A stretch of DNA of 64,000 nt. Origin: Thalassobius sp034670005. GTDB lineage: Bacteria; Pseudomonadota; Alphaproteobacteria; Rhodobacterales; Rhodobacteraceae. A model generated the notes under the pieces. The model did no database searches, was not told where the DNA came from, and saw only the letters and a list, made by a program, of their open reading frames with translations. The stretch spans positions 124,001-188,000 of the forward strand of contig NZ_JAXMOH010000005.1 of the NCBI RefSeq assembly GCF_034670005.1, read 5' to 3'. Below, in pieces: positions 41,267-49,955 of the stretch. Made by a program: the position numbers and the translations under genes. Position 1 is the first letter of the stretch. Every line of letters starts with the position of its first letter.

Positions 41267-41406
41267 TGTCTTCGGCTTTCCTGAATTTCTCTTTCAGGAA
41301 TTATTAAACTAGCGGGCGGGAAAAGAAAATGAATTTGCGATGACACCCATGCTTGCGCGACAGTTTCGGTCAGATGTTGCCCCCGGGGCGCAGCATCGCC
41401 GCGCGG

Positions 41407-42711
41407 TTACAGGCCCAGCCGGTCGCGCATCGCGTACCAGCTCATTGCCAGCACCAACAGCGGCGACCGGAACGCAGGCCCGCCCGGGAACGCCGGGACC
41501 GGCAGCGCCGACATGGTGTCGAAGCCTTCGGCATCACCCTGGATCGCTTTTGCCATCACCATGCCGCAATGGGTGGCGGTGCCCAGACCATGGCCGGAAT
41601 AGCCCGACGCATTCAGAATATTGGGGGCAATCCGCGCCACAAAGGGCAGCCGCTTCATCGTGATCGCCAAGGTGCCGCCCCAAGCGTAATCGATCTGCAC
41701 ATCCTTCAGATGCGGATAGATTTCAGTCATCGGTTTGCGCACCGTGGCGGTGATGTCGCGCGGGAAACGGTAGCCATAGCTTTCACCGCCACCGAAAAGC
41801 AGCCGCCCATCAGCCGACATCCGGTAATAATTCACAACGAATTTGCTGTCGCAAACCGCGATATCGCGGGTCAGCACCTTGGCTGCCTCGGCACCCAACG
41901 GTTCCGTCGCCACCACGAAATTGTTGATCGGCATCACCCGCGCCGCCACTTTCCGGTTCAATCCGCCCAGATAGCCATTGCAGGCCAGAACCACATGATC
42001 GCAGCTGACCCGGCCATGTTCGGTCCGCAACACCGGCTTGGCCCCCTGTTCGATATGATGCACAGGGGTCTGCTCGTAAATCCGGACCCCCGCCTCGATC
42101 GCTGCCCGGGCCAGCCCCAGCGCGAAATTCAGCGGATGCAGATGCCCCGCCCCCATGTCCAGAACCGCGCCGTCATAGGCAGGCGAGGGGCAGATATCGG
42201 ACCACTCCTGCGGCGACAGGGCCGATATCTGGTCATAGCCGTAATCGCGCTGTAGCTTTTCGGCATAATCATGCAGATGGGTCGTGTCGCGCTTGCCGAA
42301 CCCGGTCCAAGCGATGCCGGGTTTCAGGTCGCAGTCAATCGCATGTTTTGCCACCAGATCGCGCACCAACTGCTTGGCCTCTTCGCCCAGATCCCATAAC
42401 CGATGCGCGGCATCGCGCCCCAGCATCGCTTCCAGCTCTTCCTGATCGCGGCGCTGGCCGCTGCCCAACTGGCCGCCATTGCGCCCCGAAGCGCCAAACC
42501 CGACCCGGTGCGCCTCCAGTAGCACCACGTCGAAACCCGCCTCGGCCAGATGCAGCGCCGCTGACAATCCGGTAAACCCACCGCCGACCACACAGACATC
42601 GGCTCGGGTCTCGCCCTTCAGTTCGGCGCAAGGGGGCAGCGGCCGGGCGGTCGCTGCGTACCAGCTGGTCGGATACTGTCCCTTCTGGTCATTCGAATAT
42701 AGCAGGTTCAT
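41407..42711 (-). CDS. FAD-dependent amine oxidoreductase (PuuB/OrdL-like)
   Basis: A 434-residue DAO-family flavoprotein. The FAD motif CVVGGGFTGLSAALHLAEAG begins at residue 40, DVVLLEAHRVGFGASGRNGG is the second signature, and the C-terminus holds GYSGHGLGTATHCG. It resembles gamma-glutamylputrescine oxidase (PuuB), which oxidises a gamma-glutamylated amine to an aldehyde. The ATG at 42711 (MNLLYSNDQKGQYP) is chosen over a farther upstream in-frame start. It follows the glutamine-synthetase-like gene by 115 bases. Confidence 0.88.
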   Translation of the reverse strand: MNLLYSNDQKGQYPTSWYAATARPLPPCAELKGETRADVCVVGGGFTGLSAALHLAEAGFDVVLLEAHRVGFGASGRNGGQLGSGQRRDQEELEAMLGRDAAHRLWDLGEEAKQLVRDLVAKHAIDCDLKPGIAWTGFGKRDTTHLHDYAEKLQRDYGYDQISALSPQEWSDICPSPAYDGAVLDMGAGHLHPLNFALGLARAAIEAGVRIYEQTPVHHIEQGAKPVLRTEHGRVSCDHVVLACNGYLGGLNRKVAARVMPINNFVVATEPLGAEAAKVLTRDIAVCDSKFVVNYYRMSADGRLLFGGGESYGYRFPRDITATVRKPMTEIYPHLKDVQIDYAWGGTLAITMKRLPFVARIAPNILNASGYSGHGLGTATHCGMVMAKAIQGDAEGFDTMSALPVPAFPGGPAFRSPLLVLAMSWYAMRDRLGL

Positions 42712-42826
42712 GGACGGTCTCTTTTTCTTCTTTTCGCAAATATCCCGGGGGAACCGTTGGAAATCGTCTTTAACTTTCAACGATGGGGGCAGCGCGCCCG
42801 AGGCGCGGCACTGTTTTGCCGGGGTC

Positions 42827-44185
42827 TCAGACGTTCAGCAGCAGGTGCTCACGTTCCCATGGGCTGATCACCTGCAGGAATTCTTCATACTCCGTCCGTT
42901 TGATGATCGAATAGACCCGGGCAAAATCGGGATGCAGAACCTCGTGCAGCGCTTCGGCGTTTTCGAACAGGTCCAGTGCGTCGCCCATAACCCGCGGCAG
43001 ATCGGTTTCGTCCTCATAGGCATCGCCCTTGAAACTGGGCCCCGCCCGCTTCTCTTCCATCAGTCCGAGATAGCCACAGGCAAGCGATGCGGCGATGCCC
43101 AGATAGGGGTTGCAATCCATCCCCGCCAGACGGTTTTCAACCCGTCGTGCGCTCGGTCCCGAAATCGGGATGCGGATGCCGGTGGTGCGGTTGTCGCGGC
43201 CCCAGGCCAGGTTGATCGGGGCGGCGTGATCACGCACGTAGCGGCGATAGGAATTCACATAGGGTGCCAGCACCGCTATGGCCGAAGGCAGATAGGTTTG
43301 CAGCCCGCCGATAAAGTGGAAAAACGCGTCCGTCTCACCGCCCTGGGGGCCTGAAAACAGGTTTTCGCCAGTTTCCATGTCAATTACCGAATGGTGGATA
43401 TGCATGGCGCTGCCCGGTTCGTCTGCGATCGGTTTCGCCATGAAGGTGGCGAAACAATCGTGGCGCAGGGCAGCTTCGCGGATCAGCCGCTTGAAGAAAA
43501 ACACCTCGTCGGCCAGCTTCACCGGATCGCCGTGGCGCAAGTTGATTTCCAACTGACCGGCGCCGCCTTCTTGGGTGATGCCGTCGATTTCGAAGCCCTG
43601 AGCTTCGGCGAAATCGTAGATATCGTCGATCACTGGGCCGAATTCGTCGACAGCAGTCATCGAATAGGCCTGCCGTGCTGCGGCGGGGCGACCGGAGCGG
43701 CCCATCATCGGTTCGATTTTCTTGGCCGGATCGGTATTCTTGGCAACGAGGAAAAATTCCATCTCCGGGGCCACCACCGGGTCCCAGCCCTGCTTGTGAT
43801 ACAGATCGACCACCCGTTTCAGCACGTTGCGCGGCGCATAGGGGATCACGTCGTTTTTGCGGTCATAGGCGTCGTGGATCACCTGCAGCGTCCAGTCGCC
43901 GGTCCATGGCGCGGCAGTGGCGGTTGACATGTCCGGTTTCAGGATCATGTCGCGTTCGATGAACCCCTCTTCGCCTGCGGCTTCGCCCCAATCGCCAGTG
44001 ATGGTCTGGAAAAAGATCGAATCGGGCAGGTGGAAATAATCCTGCTTGGCGAATTTCGAAGCTGGCACCGCCTTGCCACGGGCAATCCCGGGCAGGTCAG
44101 AGATTATGCATTCGACCTCGTCCAGACGGCGGTCTTCGAGATAGGCCTGTGCGGCTTCGGGCAGGCTGTCCATGAAGTCATTCAT
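42827..44185 (-). CDS. Glutamine synthetase-like gamma-glutamyl-amine ligase (second copy)
   Basis: A 452-residue GS-fold protein. Key motifs: VAPEMEFFLV (metal glutamates), GAGQLEINLRHGD, AMHIHHSVID (ATP/glutamate histidine region) and LAWGRDNRTTGIRIP. The C-terminus lacks the adenylylation loop of housekeeping GS. Such proteins usually glutamylate amines (PuuA, GlnA3-like) and not ammonia. AAAGGAAA precedes the ATG. It overlaps the amidotransferase gene by eight bases, supporting one transcript. Confidence 0.9.
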   Translation of the reverse strand: MNDFMDSLPEAAQAYLEDRRLDEVECIISDLPGIARGKAVPASKFAKQDYFHLPDSIFFQTITGDWGEAAGEEGFIERDMILKPDMSTATAAPWTGDWTLQVIHDAYDRKNDVIPYAPRNVLKRVVDLYHKQGWDPVVAPEMEFFLVAKNTDPAKKIEPMMGRSGRPAAARQAYSMTAVDEFGPVIDDIYDFAEAQGFEIDGITQEGGAGQLEINLRHGDPVKLADEVFFFKRLIREAALRHDCFATFMAKPIADEPGSAMHIHHSVIDMETGENLFSGPQGGETDAFFHFIGGLQTYLPSAIAVLAPYVNSYRRYVRDHAAPINLAWGRDNRTTGIRIPISGPSARRVENRLAGMDCNPYLGIAASLACGYLGLMEEKRAGPSFKGDAYEDETDLPRVMGDALDLFENAEALHEVLHPDFARVYSIIKRTEYEEFLQVISPWEREHLLLNV

Positions 44186-44861
44186 CTGATTTTCCTTTGA
44201 AAAATGCGGCCATCTTTTGCGCCAGCCCGTGATCGTCCAGCGGTTGATCCAATTGTTCTGAAATCTGCTTGATCATGGGGTCGGGCAGCACGCCGGGCGC
44301 CCGGTGTTGAAGCAGCCCTTCCATCATGCGCGTGGTGAATTCCGGATGCGCCTGTACCGTCAGGATACTATCGCCATAGATCAGCGCCGCATTGGCGCAA
44401 CTGTCATTCGAGGCCAGCACCCGCGCCCCTTCCGGTGCGGTAATGACCTGATCCTGATGCCAGGCGTTCAGCACCACCTCGTCATCACCGAAACGATAGC
44501 GTTGCGGTCCGGCGATCCAGCCGTGGTCGAATTTCTCCACCCGGCCGCCGAGGGCCTGCGCGATGATCTGATGACCAAAACAAACCCCGATCATCGGCTT
44601 ACCCGATGCTTTCACATCGCGGATGAAGCTTTCCAGCGGCGCGATCCAGTCATGGTCTTCGTAAACCCCGTGTTTCGACCCGGTGATCAGCCAGCCATCG
44701 GCTGCGTCCACGGAGGCGGGGAATTCATTGTCCACGACATTGAAGGTTTCAAAATCAAAGCCATGCCCCTCGAGAAGTTTGGCGAACATGGTGGCGTAAT
44801 CGCCCAGTTCGCCTTTCACTTCATCGGGCGCATGGCCGGTTTGCAGGATGCCGATTTTCAT
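44178..44861 (-). CDS. Class I glutamine amidotransferase-like hydrolase
   Basis: A 227-residue class I amidotransferase. The catalytic cysteine is C94 in IGVCFGHQII; the His-Glu pair lies in TVQAHPEFTTR near 171. ITGSKHGVYEDHDWI is the GMP-synthase-like N-terminal motif. Located between two GS-like ligase genes, it probably hydrolyses a gamma-glutamyl product, the role PuuD plays in E. coli, although PuuD belongs to a different subgroup. The start ATG at 44861 gives a normal length. Confidence 0.87.
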   Translation of the reverse strand: MKIGILQTGHAPDEVKGELGDYATMFAKLLEGHGFDFETFNVVDNEFPASVDAADGWLITGSKHGVYEDHDWIAPLESFIRDVKASGKPMIGVCFGHQIIAQALGGRVEKFDHGWIAGPQRYRFGDDEVVLNAWHQDQVITAPEGARVLASNDSCANAALIYGDSILTVQAHPEFTTRMMEGLLQHRAPGVLPDPMIKQISEQLDQPLDDHGLAQKMAAFFKGKSDE

Positions 44862-44937
44862 GGGTCACCAGTTTGTTCGATAATTGCGAAAGTATGTGCG
44901 GGTTAGGGAGAGGACGGCAAGGGGCGCAAGCGCCCCG

Positions 44938-46284
44938 TCACACCGTGTCGAGGTATATCTCGACACGTTCCGCTGGCGTCAGCTCACCCATGTAATGCAG
45001 CTCCTGCCGCTTGGTCAGGATGAAATTGCGGATCAGTTCGGGCGCAAAAATCCGCTTGATGACCTCGCTTTGTTCAAAGGCGTCGATCGCCGCGCCCCAA
45101 GTGTTGGGTACCTGTGGCAGGTCCAGCGCATAGGCATTGCCGGTGATCGGGTCTTGTGGTTCTATCCCGTCCTCGATCCCGGTCAGTGCCGCACCCAGAA
45201 TCGCCGCCAGCATCAGGTAGGGGTTCACATCGCCCCCCGCAAACCGGTGTTCGATCCGCCGCGCCTTGTGGTCGCCGGACGGAACCCGGATCGCCGCAGT
45301 GCGGTTTTCATAGGCCCAGCAGATCCCGGTCGGCGCATGTGCGCCCGGCACCATGCGGTCATAGCTGTTCCAATGCGGCGCAAAGACTAATGTGCTGTCG
45401 GCCATCGCATTCAGGCAACCGGCTATCGCGTGGCGCAACGTGTCGGTGCCTTTTGGGCCGCCATCGTCAAAGACATTGTTACCATCCTGATCCAGCACCG
45501 AAAAATGGGTGTGCAGCCCGGACCCGGCGTAGTCTTCGTAGGGTTTAGCCATGAAGCTGGCCGCAAATCCGTGACTGCGCGCCAATCCCTTGACCAGCAT
45601 CTTGAACAGCCAGGCATCGTCGGCCGCGCGCAGCGCGTCGTCGCAATGCATCAGGTTAATCTCGAACTGACCCAGACCCGCTTCGGAAATCGCGGTGTCT
45701 GCGGGAATGTCCATTTCTTCGCAGGCGTCATAAAGGTCGGTAAAGAAGTTGTCGAACGCGTCCAGCGCCCGGATCGACAGCGTTTCGGCGCCTTTGCGCC
45801 GCTTGCCGGATTGTTCGCTGATCGGAATTTGCAGTTTGCGGCCTGAATCGTCGATCAGGAAGAATTCCAACTCTACCGCGACGACCGGGGTCAGTCCGCG
45901 TGCCTTGTAGCGGTCCAGTACCGCGCGCAGCGCCTGACGGGGGTCGCCATCATAGGGGCTGCCATCTTCGCGGAACATCCAGATTGGCAGCAAAGCGGAT
46001 GGGGCAGACAGCCATGGCATCGGCATGAAGCCGCGCTCGGTCGGTTTCAGCACGCCGTCGCGGTCGCCGCTTTCGAACACCAGCGGGCTGTCGTCGATAT
46101 CTTCGCCCCAGATGTCGAGATTAAGTACCGACACCGGAAAACGGGTGCCGTCTTCGACCACCTTGTCGGCAAAGCGTGTTGGAATCCGCTTGCCGCGCGG
46201 CTGACCGTTCAGGTCGGCGGCGGCTACACGGATGGTGCGCACCTCGGGATGCTTTCTCAGCCAGTTTTTCATATTCATCGTCAT
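44938..46284 (-). CDS. Glutamine synthetase-like ligase (first copy)
   Basis: A 448-residue GS-fold protein, paralogous to the one at 42827. Motifs: VAVELEFFLIDDSG, GLGQFEINLMHCDD, SGLHTHFSVLDQDGN and ICWAYENRTAAIRVP. The residue following the catalytic loop differs (WAYENR against WGRDNR), hinting at a different amine. The open frame starts at a TTG at 46344; the ATG at 46284 (with two more ATGs at 46278 and 46272) gives a normal N-terminus. TTTGATCAAA occurs twice upstream. Two non-identical GS-like genes in one run suggests two substrates or one heteromeric enzyme. Confidence 0.88.
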   Translation of the reverse strand: MTMNMKNWLRKHPEVRTIRVAAADLNGQPRGKRIPTRFADKVVEDGTRFPVSVLNLDIWGEDIDDSPLVFESGDRDGVLKPTERGFMPMPWLSAPSALLPIWMFREDGSPYDGDPRQALRAVLDRYKARGLTPVVAVELEFFLIDDSGRKLQIPISEQSGKRRKGAETLSIRALDAFDNFFTDLYDACEEMDIPADTAISEAGLGQFEINLMHCDDALRAADDAWLFKMLVKGLARSHGFAASFMAKPYEDYAGSGLHTHFSVLDQDGNNVFDDGGPKGTDTLRHAIAGCLNAMADSTLVFAPHWNSYDRMVPGAHAPTGICWAYENRTAAIRVPSGDHKARRIEHRFAGGDVNPYLMLAAILGAALTGIEDGIEPQDPITGNAYALDLPQVPNTWGAAIDAFEQSEVIKRIFAPELIRNFILTKRQELHYMGELTPAERVEIYLDTV

Positions 46285-46374
46285 ACGCCTGATGAGGCCG
46301 TGCCCGTGCGGGAAACGCAAGCCCGTAGAAACGGGGGCGTTCAAGCGTCAGGTCCATGCCCTTGGTCCTAGTTA

Positions 46375-46384
46375 TTTGATCAAA
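46375..46384. promoter_or_regulatory. TTTGATCAAA palindrome, proximal copy
   Basis: A perfect 10-base palindrome 91 bases upstream of the first GS-like start. The same sequence recurs at 46449; the centres are 74 bases apart, about seven helical turns. Confidence 0.5.
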
Positions 46385-46448
46385 ATTTCTGTGATGGGTT
46401 GTAGCAATCCAGTTTAACGGAGTTTTCCCGCAAACAGTCACCCAAAAA

Positions 46449-46458
46449 TTTGATCAAA
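46449..46458. promoter_or_regulatory. TTTGATCAAA palindrome, distal copy
   Basis: Second copy of the 10-base palindrome, in AT-rich context just beyond the permease stop. A pair this exact in a GC-rich genome suggests an operator, regulator unknown. Confidence 0.5.
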
Positions 46459-46467
46459 TATTGTCTA

Positions 46468-47274
46468 CTACCGGATCAGGTTCGGACGCAAGCGAATTTT
46501 TCGCCGTAATCCGTGTGGCAAATGCCGGTTCAGACGGCGGTTCATCAGACCAAAGCACGACACCACGATCAAAGTCAGCAGGATGAAATAGCCCGCCAGA
46601 ATCGGGTAGGGGATGAACGGGTTAAAGGTCTTGTCAGCGAAATAATTGGCGTAATAGAGCGCATCGCCCTTTTGCCGCCATGCCGGGAAGCCGGAAAAAT
46701 ACACCAGCGTGGTGGCGTGAAACAGAAAAATCGCTTCGTTGGTATAGGCCGGCCAGGCCAGCCTGAGCATGGTCGGCCAGGTGATTTTGCGGAATTTTTT
46801 CCAACCCGAGAACCCATAGGCATCGGCGGCTTCCAGATCGCCCTTGGGTACTGAGCGCAGCGCTCCATAGAAGATTTCACCGCTATAGGCGGCAGTGTTG
46901 AAAAACAGTGTCACCAACGCCCCCAGCCAGGCGGCGGTGAAGGGCGCGAATATCGGGCTGACCTGTTTCAGGCTGAGAAACAGGAAATAGGCAAAGAAGA
47001 ACTGAATGAAGAGAGGCGAGCCGCGGAAAATGAAAATGAACCATTCCGACGTTTTGCGCAGTAGCGGGTGTTCGGCGTTTTTGCCAAGCGCCAGTGCGGT
47101 GGCCAGAAAGAACCCCGACAACAGCGCCAGCGTCCCGAAATAGATGTTCCAGATCATCCCCGACCCGATCAGGGTGAATTGCTGGCACAGGGTGAAATCT
47201 TCTTTCGGCAGCAGTCGCGCGCCCACGCCGATCGAACGCAGTGCATAATCCTGAATGGTGATCCAGCAGCTCAT
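46468..47274 (-). CDS. Polar amino-acid ABC transporter permease (HisM-like)
   Basis: A 268-residue inner-membrane permease of the His/Glu/Gln-type family with about five helices (LIGSGMIWNIYFGTLALLSGFFLATALAL, in part). The EAA loop that docks the ATPase reads DLEAADAYGFSGWKKFRKITWPTML, again partly quoted: the core is EAADAYGFSGWKKF. The ATG at 47274 overlaps the preceding permease stop (ATGA). With the SBP, sister permease and ATPase it forms one importer. The substrate is probably a basic or amine-type amino acid. Confidence 0.92.
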   Translation of the reverse strand: MSCWITIQDYALRSIGVGARLLPKEDFTLCQQFTLIGSGMIWNIYFGTLALLSGFFLATALALGKNAEHPLLRKTSEWFIFIFRGSPLFIQFFFAYFLFLSLKQVSPIFAPFTAAWLGALVTLFFNTAAYSGEIFYGALRSVPKGDLEAADAYGFSGWKKFRKITWPTMLRLAWPAYTNEAIFLFHATTLVYFSGFPAWRQKGDALYYANYFADKTFNPFIPYPILAGYFILLTLIVVSCFGLMNRRLNRHLPHGLRRKIRLRPNLIR

Positions 47275-48155
47275 GCTTTGGCCTTTCTCTGCTTCTCACC
47301 GCTCAGCGTCGCCTGTCCGTTGCTGAGTTTGACCATCAGTCGTTCCAGAACGACTTCGGACAGTTTGGTAAAGACCAGATAGAACACCAGCAGCGCCAGG
47401 AAATACCACATGCGCCAGTCGCCATGCGGGTAGCTGGTGAATTTCGCGGTCTTCGCCCCGCCCAGTTCCCGTGCCCAGTAAACGATGTCCTCGACGCCGA
47501 GCAGGAACAAAAGAGGGGTCGCCTTGATCAGCACCATCCACAGGTTGGACAGGCCGGGCAGGGCATAGACCCACATCTGCGGCACCATGATGCGCCAGAA
47601 TGCCTGTCGGCGGTTCATGCCGTAAGCTTCGGCGGTTTCCATCTGCGCATGTGGCACTGCGCGCATCGCGCCATAAAGCACATTGGCGGCAAAGGCACCG
47701 AACACGATGGCAAAGGTGATCACAGCCAGAGTGAAGCCATAGACTTCGTGCACCCATTGCGCCGCGCTTGACAACGGCATTTTCGCCGCGTCGCAGACCA
47801 CGAAATCGTTGCCCTGCCGGATAGGATCGGTCCAGTCAGGGCACAGTGTTTTATGCCTGATCCATTCAATCGCCTGATCGAATGCAATTACGAAGAACAG
47901 GAAAAAGGCGATATCGGGCACGCCCCGGACAATCGCGATATAGGCTTTGCCGATCCAGGCAAGCGGCAGCACACGTGACCGGGCAAGCATCGCACCGACG
48001 AATCCAAACCCCAGCGACACCGGCGCGGTGATCGCCAGCAGCAGAAGAACCGTGCCGAAAGACACGTAGAAGCCCATATGCTTACCAGTAGTGAGGTAGC
48101 AAGACAGCCAACTCAGGCCGGACAGCGTGTCGGGATCTGCGCAATAGGAAAAAAT
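47271..48155 (-). CDS. Polar amino-acid ABC transporter permease (HisQ-like), start uncertain
   Basis: A permease of the same family: the EAA loop is ETAEAYGMNRRQAFWRIMVPQMW, partly quoted, and AIVRGVPDIAFFLFFVIA is the family core. Homologues begin at about FSYCADPDTLSGLSWLSC. No ATG, GTG or TTG exists at that point. The frame's nearest upstream ATG is 48269, inside the substrate-binding gene, and the next downstream one is 48077. The coordinate given uses the ATT at 48155 with GCGAGG just upstream, a possible non-standard start. The stop at 47271 is certain. Only the 5' end is in doubt. Confidence 0.8.
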   Translation of the reverse strand: MFSYCADPDTLSGLSWLSCYLTTGKHMGFYVSFGTVLLLLAITAPVSLGFGFVGAMLARSRVLPLAWIGKAYIAIVRGVPDIAFFLFFVIAFDQAIEWIRHKTLCPDWTDPIRQGNDFVVCDAAKMPLSSAAQWVHEVYGFTLAVITFAIVFGAFAANVLYGAMRAVPHAQMETAEAYGMNRRQAFWRIMVPQMWVYALPGLSNLWMVLIKATPLLFLLGVEDIVYWARELGGAKTAKFTSYPHGDWRMWYFLALLVFYLVFTKLSEVVLERLMVKLSNGQATLSGEKQRKAKA

Positions 48156-48205
48156 GGTGAGCCTCGCTTGGACGGAGAGGGCGGGTTTGAATATTTGTGG
48201 AACAG

Positions 48206-48237
48206 TGTCAGGGGGAAGGCAGCGCCTCCCCCTGACA
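48206..48237 (-). terminator. Intercistronic hairpin after the substrate-binding protein gene
   Basis: TGTCAGGGGGAAGGC (48206-48220) pairs with GCCTCCCCCTGACA (48224-48237), 14 base pairs with one bulged A, loop AGC. It lies just beyond the SBP stop. Such hairpins usually cause partial termination or protect the upstream message, giving more binding protein than permease. Confidence 0.8.
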
Positions 48238-48244
48238 GGGGCGC

Positions 48245-48958
48245 TTAGAACGTGGCGCCGATTTCCCATTTTTCGATCAGCGCGTTCAGGCTGCCGTCGT
48301 CTTTCATCGACTGGATAGCAGCATCGAACTTAGCTTTCAGTTCGCCATCGCTTTCGCGCACGCCCATGCCGACACCGCCACCGATCAGCTCTTCCTTGCT
48401 GAGCAGCATCAGGTCGTCGTTTTCGTCCGCGATCGGGGCCAGATAGGATTTGTCGGCCAGAACCGCGTCGGCTTCGCCATTGCGCACGGCGGCGATGGTT
48501 TCGTCGGGGCTGGAAAATTCCACCAAAGTCGCGCCGGACGCCGCGACGAACGCGGCCTGAATGGTGCCGGTCTGCGCCGCGATCACGCCGCCGGACAGAT
48601 CGACATCGTCAGTCATCGCCATATAGGCGGAGGGATCGGGCTGCGAATAGTTCTGGGTGAAATCGATCACCTCGTCGCGTTCGTCGGTGATCGACATGCC
48701 GGCGATGATGGTGTCGTAGTTACCCGATACCAGGTTGGGGATGATCGAATCCCATTCGTTGGTGACCCATTCGCAGGTCAGTTCGGCGCGCTTGCACAGC
48801 TCATCGCCCAACTCGCGCTCGAAGCCGTCGACTTCACCACTGTCGTTGATGAAGTTCCACGGAGGGTAGGCGCCTTCGGTTCCCATACGTACGGTGTCGG
48901 CCATGGCCATCCCGGCGGTCAGCGCCAGAGCAGCCGTGCTGAGGATCAGCTTTTTCAT
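48245..48958 (-). CDS. Polar amino-acid ABC transporter substrate-binding protein
   Basis: A 237-residue periplasmic binding protein (SBP family 3) with signal peptide MKKLILSTAALALTAGMAMA. The ligand pocket motifs are VRMGTEGAYPPWNFINDSGE, quoted in part (GTEGAYPPWNF), GFERELGDELCKRA and YDTIIAGMSITDERDEVIDFT (core SITDERDEVIDF). It follows the lysine/arginine/ornithine-type pattern. Three cysteines (CKRAELTCEW) lie near 55-62. It is the best-conserved guide to the transported substrate, but I cannot tell amino acid from amine. Confidence 0.92.
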   Translation of the reverse strand: MKKLILSTAALALTAGMAMADTVRMGTEGAYPPWNFINDSGEVDGFERELGDELCKRAELTCEWVTNEWDSIIPNLVSGNYDTIIAGMSITDERDEVIDFTQNYSQPDPSAYMAMTDDVDLSGGVIAAQTGTIQAAFVAASGATLVEFSSPDETIAAVRNGEADAVLADKSYLAPIADENDDLMLLSKEELIGGGVGMGVRESDGELKAKFDAAIQSMKDDGSLNALIEKWEIGATF

Positions 48959-49008
48959 TCATGTTCTCCCAATGTTGAACTTCGGTTTATTCAGCCGGAC
49001 CCGTGCTT

Positions 49009-49785
49009 TTACCCATGCACGGTGGCCGACAGAAACTGTTTGAGCCGTTCGCTTTTCGGTGCGCCGAACAGCGTCTCGGGCGGACCCTGTTCTTCGACCA
49101 GACCCTGATGCAGGAACACGACATGGCTGGAAATATCCGAGGCCATTTTCATGTCATGGGTCACGATCAGCATGGTGCGGCCTTCGGCGGCCAGATCCCG
49201 GATCACCCGGATCACTTCCTGTTCCAGTTCCGGATCCAGCGCCGAGGTCGGTTCGTCGAACAAAAGCGCCTCGGGTTCCATGCACAATGCCCGCGCGATC
49301 GCCGCGCGCTGCTGCTGGCCGCCGGACAATTGCGCCGGGAACACGTCGCATTTGTCGCCGATCCCGACTTTGTCGAGATAGCCGCGCGCCGCCTGTTCCA
49401 CCTCGGCCCGGTCGCGGCCCAGCACGGTGACCGGAGCCTCCATCACGTTTTGCAGGATGGTCATATGGCCCCACAGGTTGAACTGCTGGAACACCATGCT
49501 GAGATTGGTACGGATGCGCAGAACCTGTTTTGAATCCGCCGGTTGCCGCGCCAGACCTTCGCCATGCCATTTTACCGGTTCGCCCTTGAACAGGATTTCA
49601 CCCTGCTGGCTGTCTTCCAGCAGATTGGCGCAGCGCAGAATGGTGGATTTACCCGATCCGGAGGATCCGATCAGAGATACCACATCCCCTTTGCGCGCGA
49701 TGATATCGACCCCCTTGATCACTTCAAGGCTGCCATACGCCTTGTGCAGGCCGTTGATTTCGATGACTGGATCCTGTTCGGACAA
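49009..49785 (-). CDS. Polar amino-acid ABC transporter ATP-binding protein
   Basis: A 258-residue ATPase. Walker A GSSGSGKST at 40-48, Q-loop FQQFNLWGH, signature LSGGQQQR, Walker B ALLFDEPTSALDPE and H-loop VTHDMKMA are all intact. The likely start is a TTG at 49785 (MSEQDPVIEINGLHKAYG) with AGGGG upstream; the frame extends to another TTG at 49821 without a ribosome site. It is the first gene of the leftward transporter run. Confidence 0.94.
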   Translation of the reverse strand: MSEQDPVIEINGLHKAYGSLEVIKGVDIIARKGDVVSLIGSSGSGKSTILRCANLLEDSQQGEILFKGEPVKWHGEGLARQPADSKQVLRIRTNLSMVFQQFNLWGHMTILQNVMEAPVTVLGRDRAEVEQAARGYLDKVGIGDKCDVFPAQLSGGQQQRAAIARALCMEPEALLFDEPTSALDPELEQEVIRVIRDLAAEGRTMLIVTHDMKMASDISSHVVFLHQGLVEEQGPPETLFGAPKSERLKQFLSATVHG

Positions 49786-49955
49786 AGCCGCCCCTGTTCT
49801 TTCTATCCCCGTTTGAAGCAAAGAATAGGGACGAAAAAAACGATCAGTGCAACTTTCAAAATGGGAAAACCTACAGAGAAACCGCCAAATTGACCCTCGG
49901 TCATCTGCAATTTGTCATTTTTTCGTCAAAGCAGCCAGCCTGCGCCGGGGCGTCT

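Noticed and set aside
46121..46441. Small frame beginning MDLTLERPRFYG upstream of the GS-like gene
   Set aside because: It turns into Arg/Ser/Gly-rich shadow sequence once it meets the GS gene; I see no family and treat it as chance.
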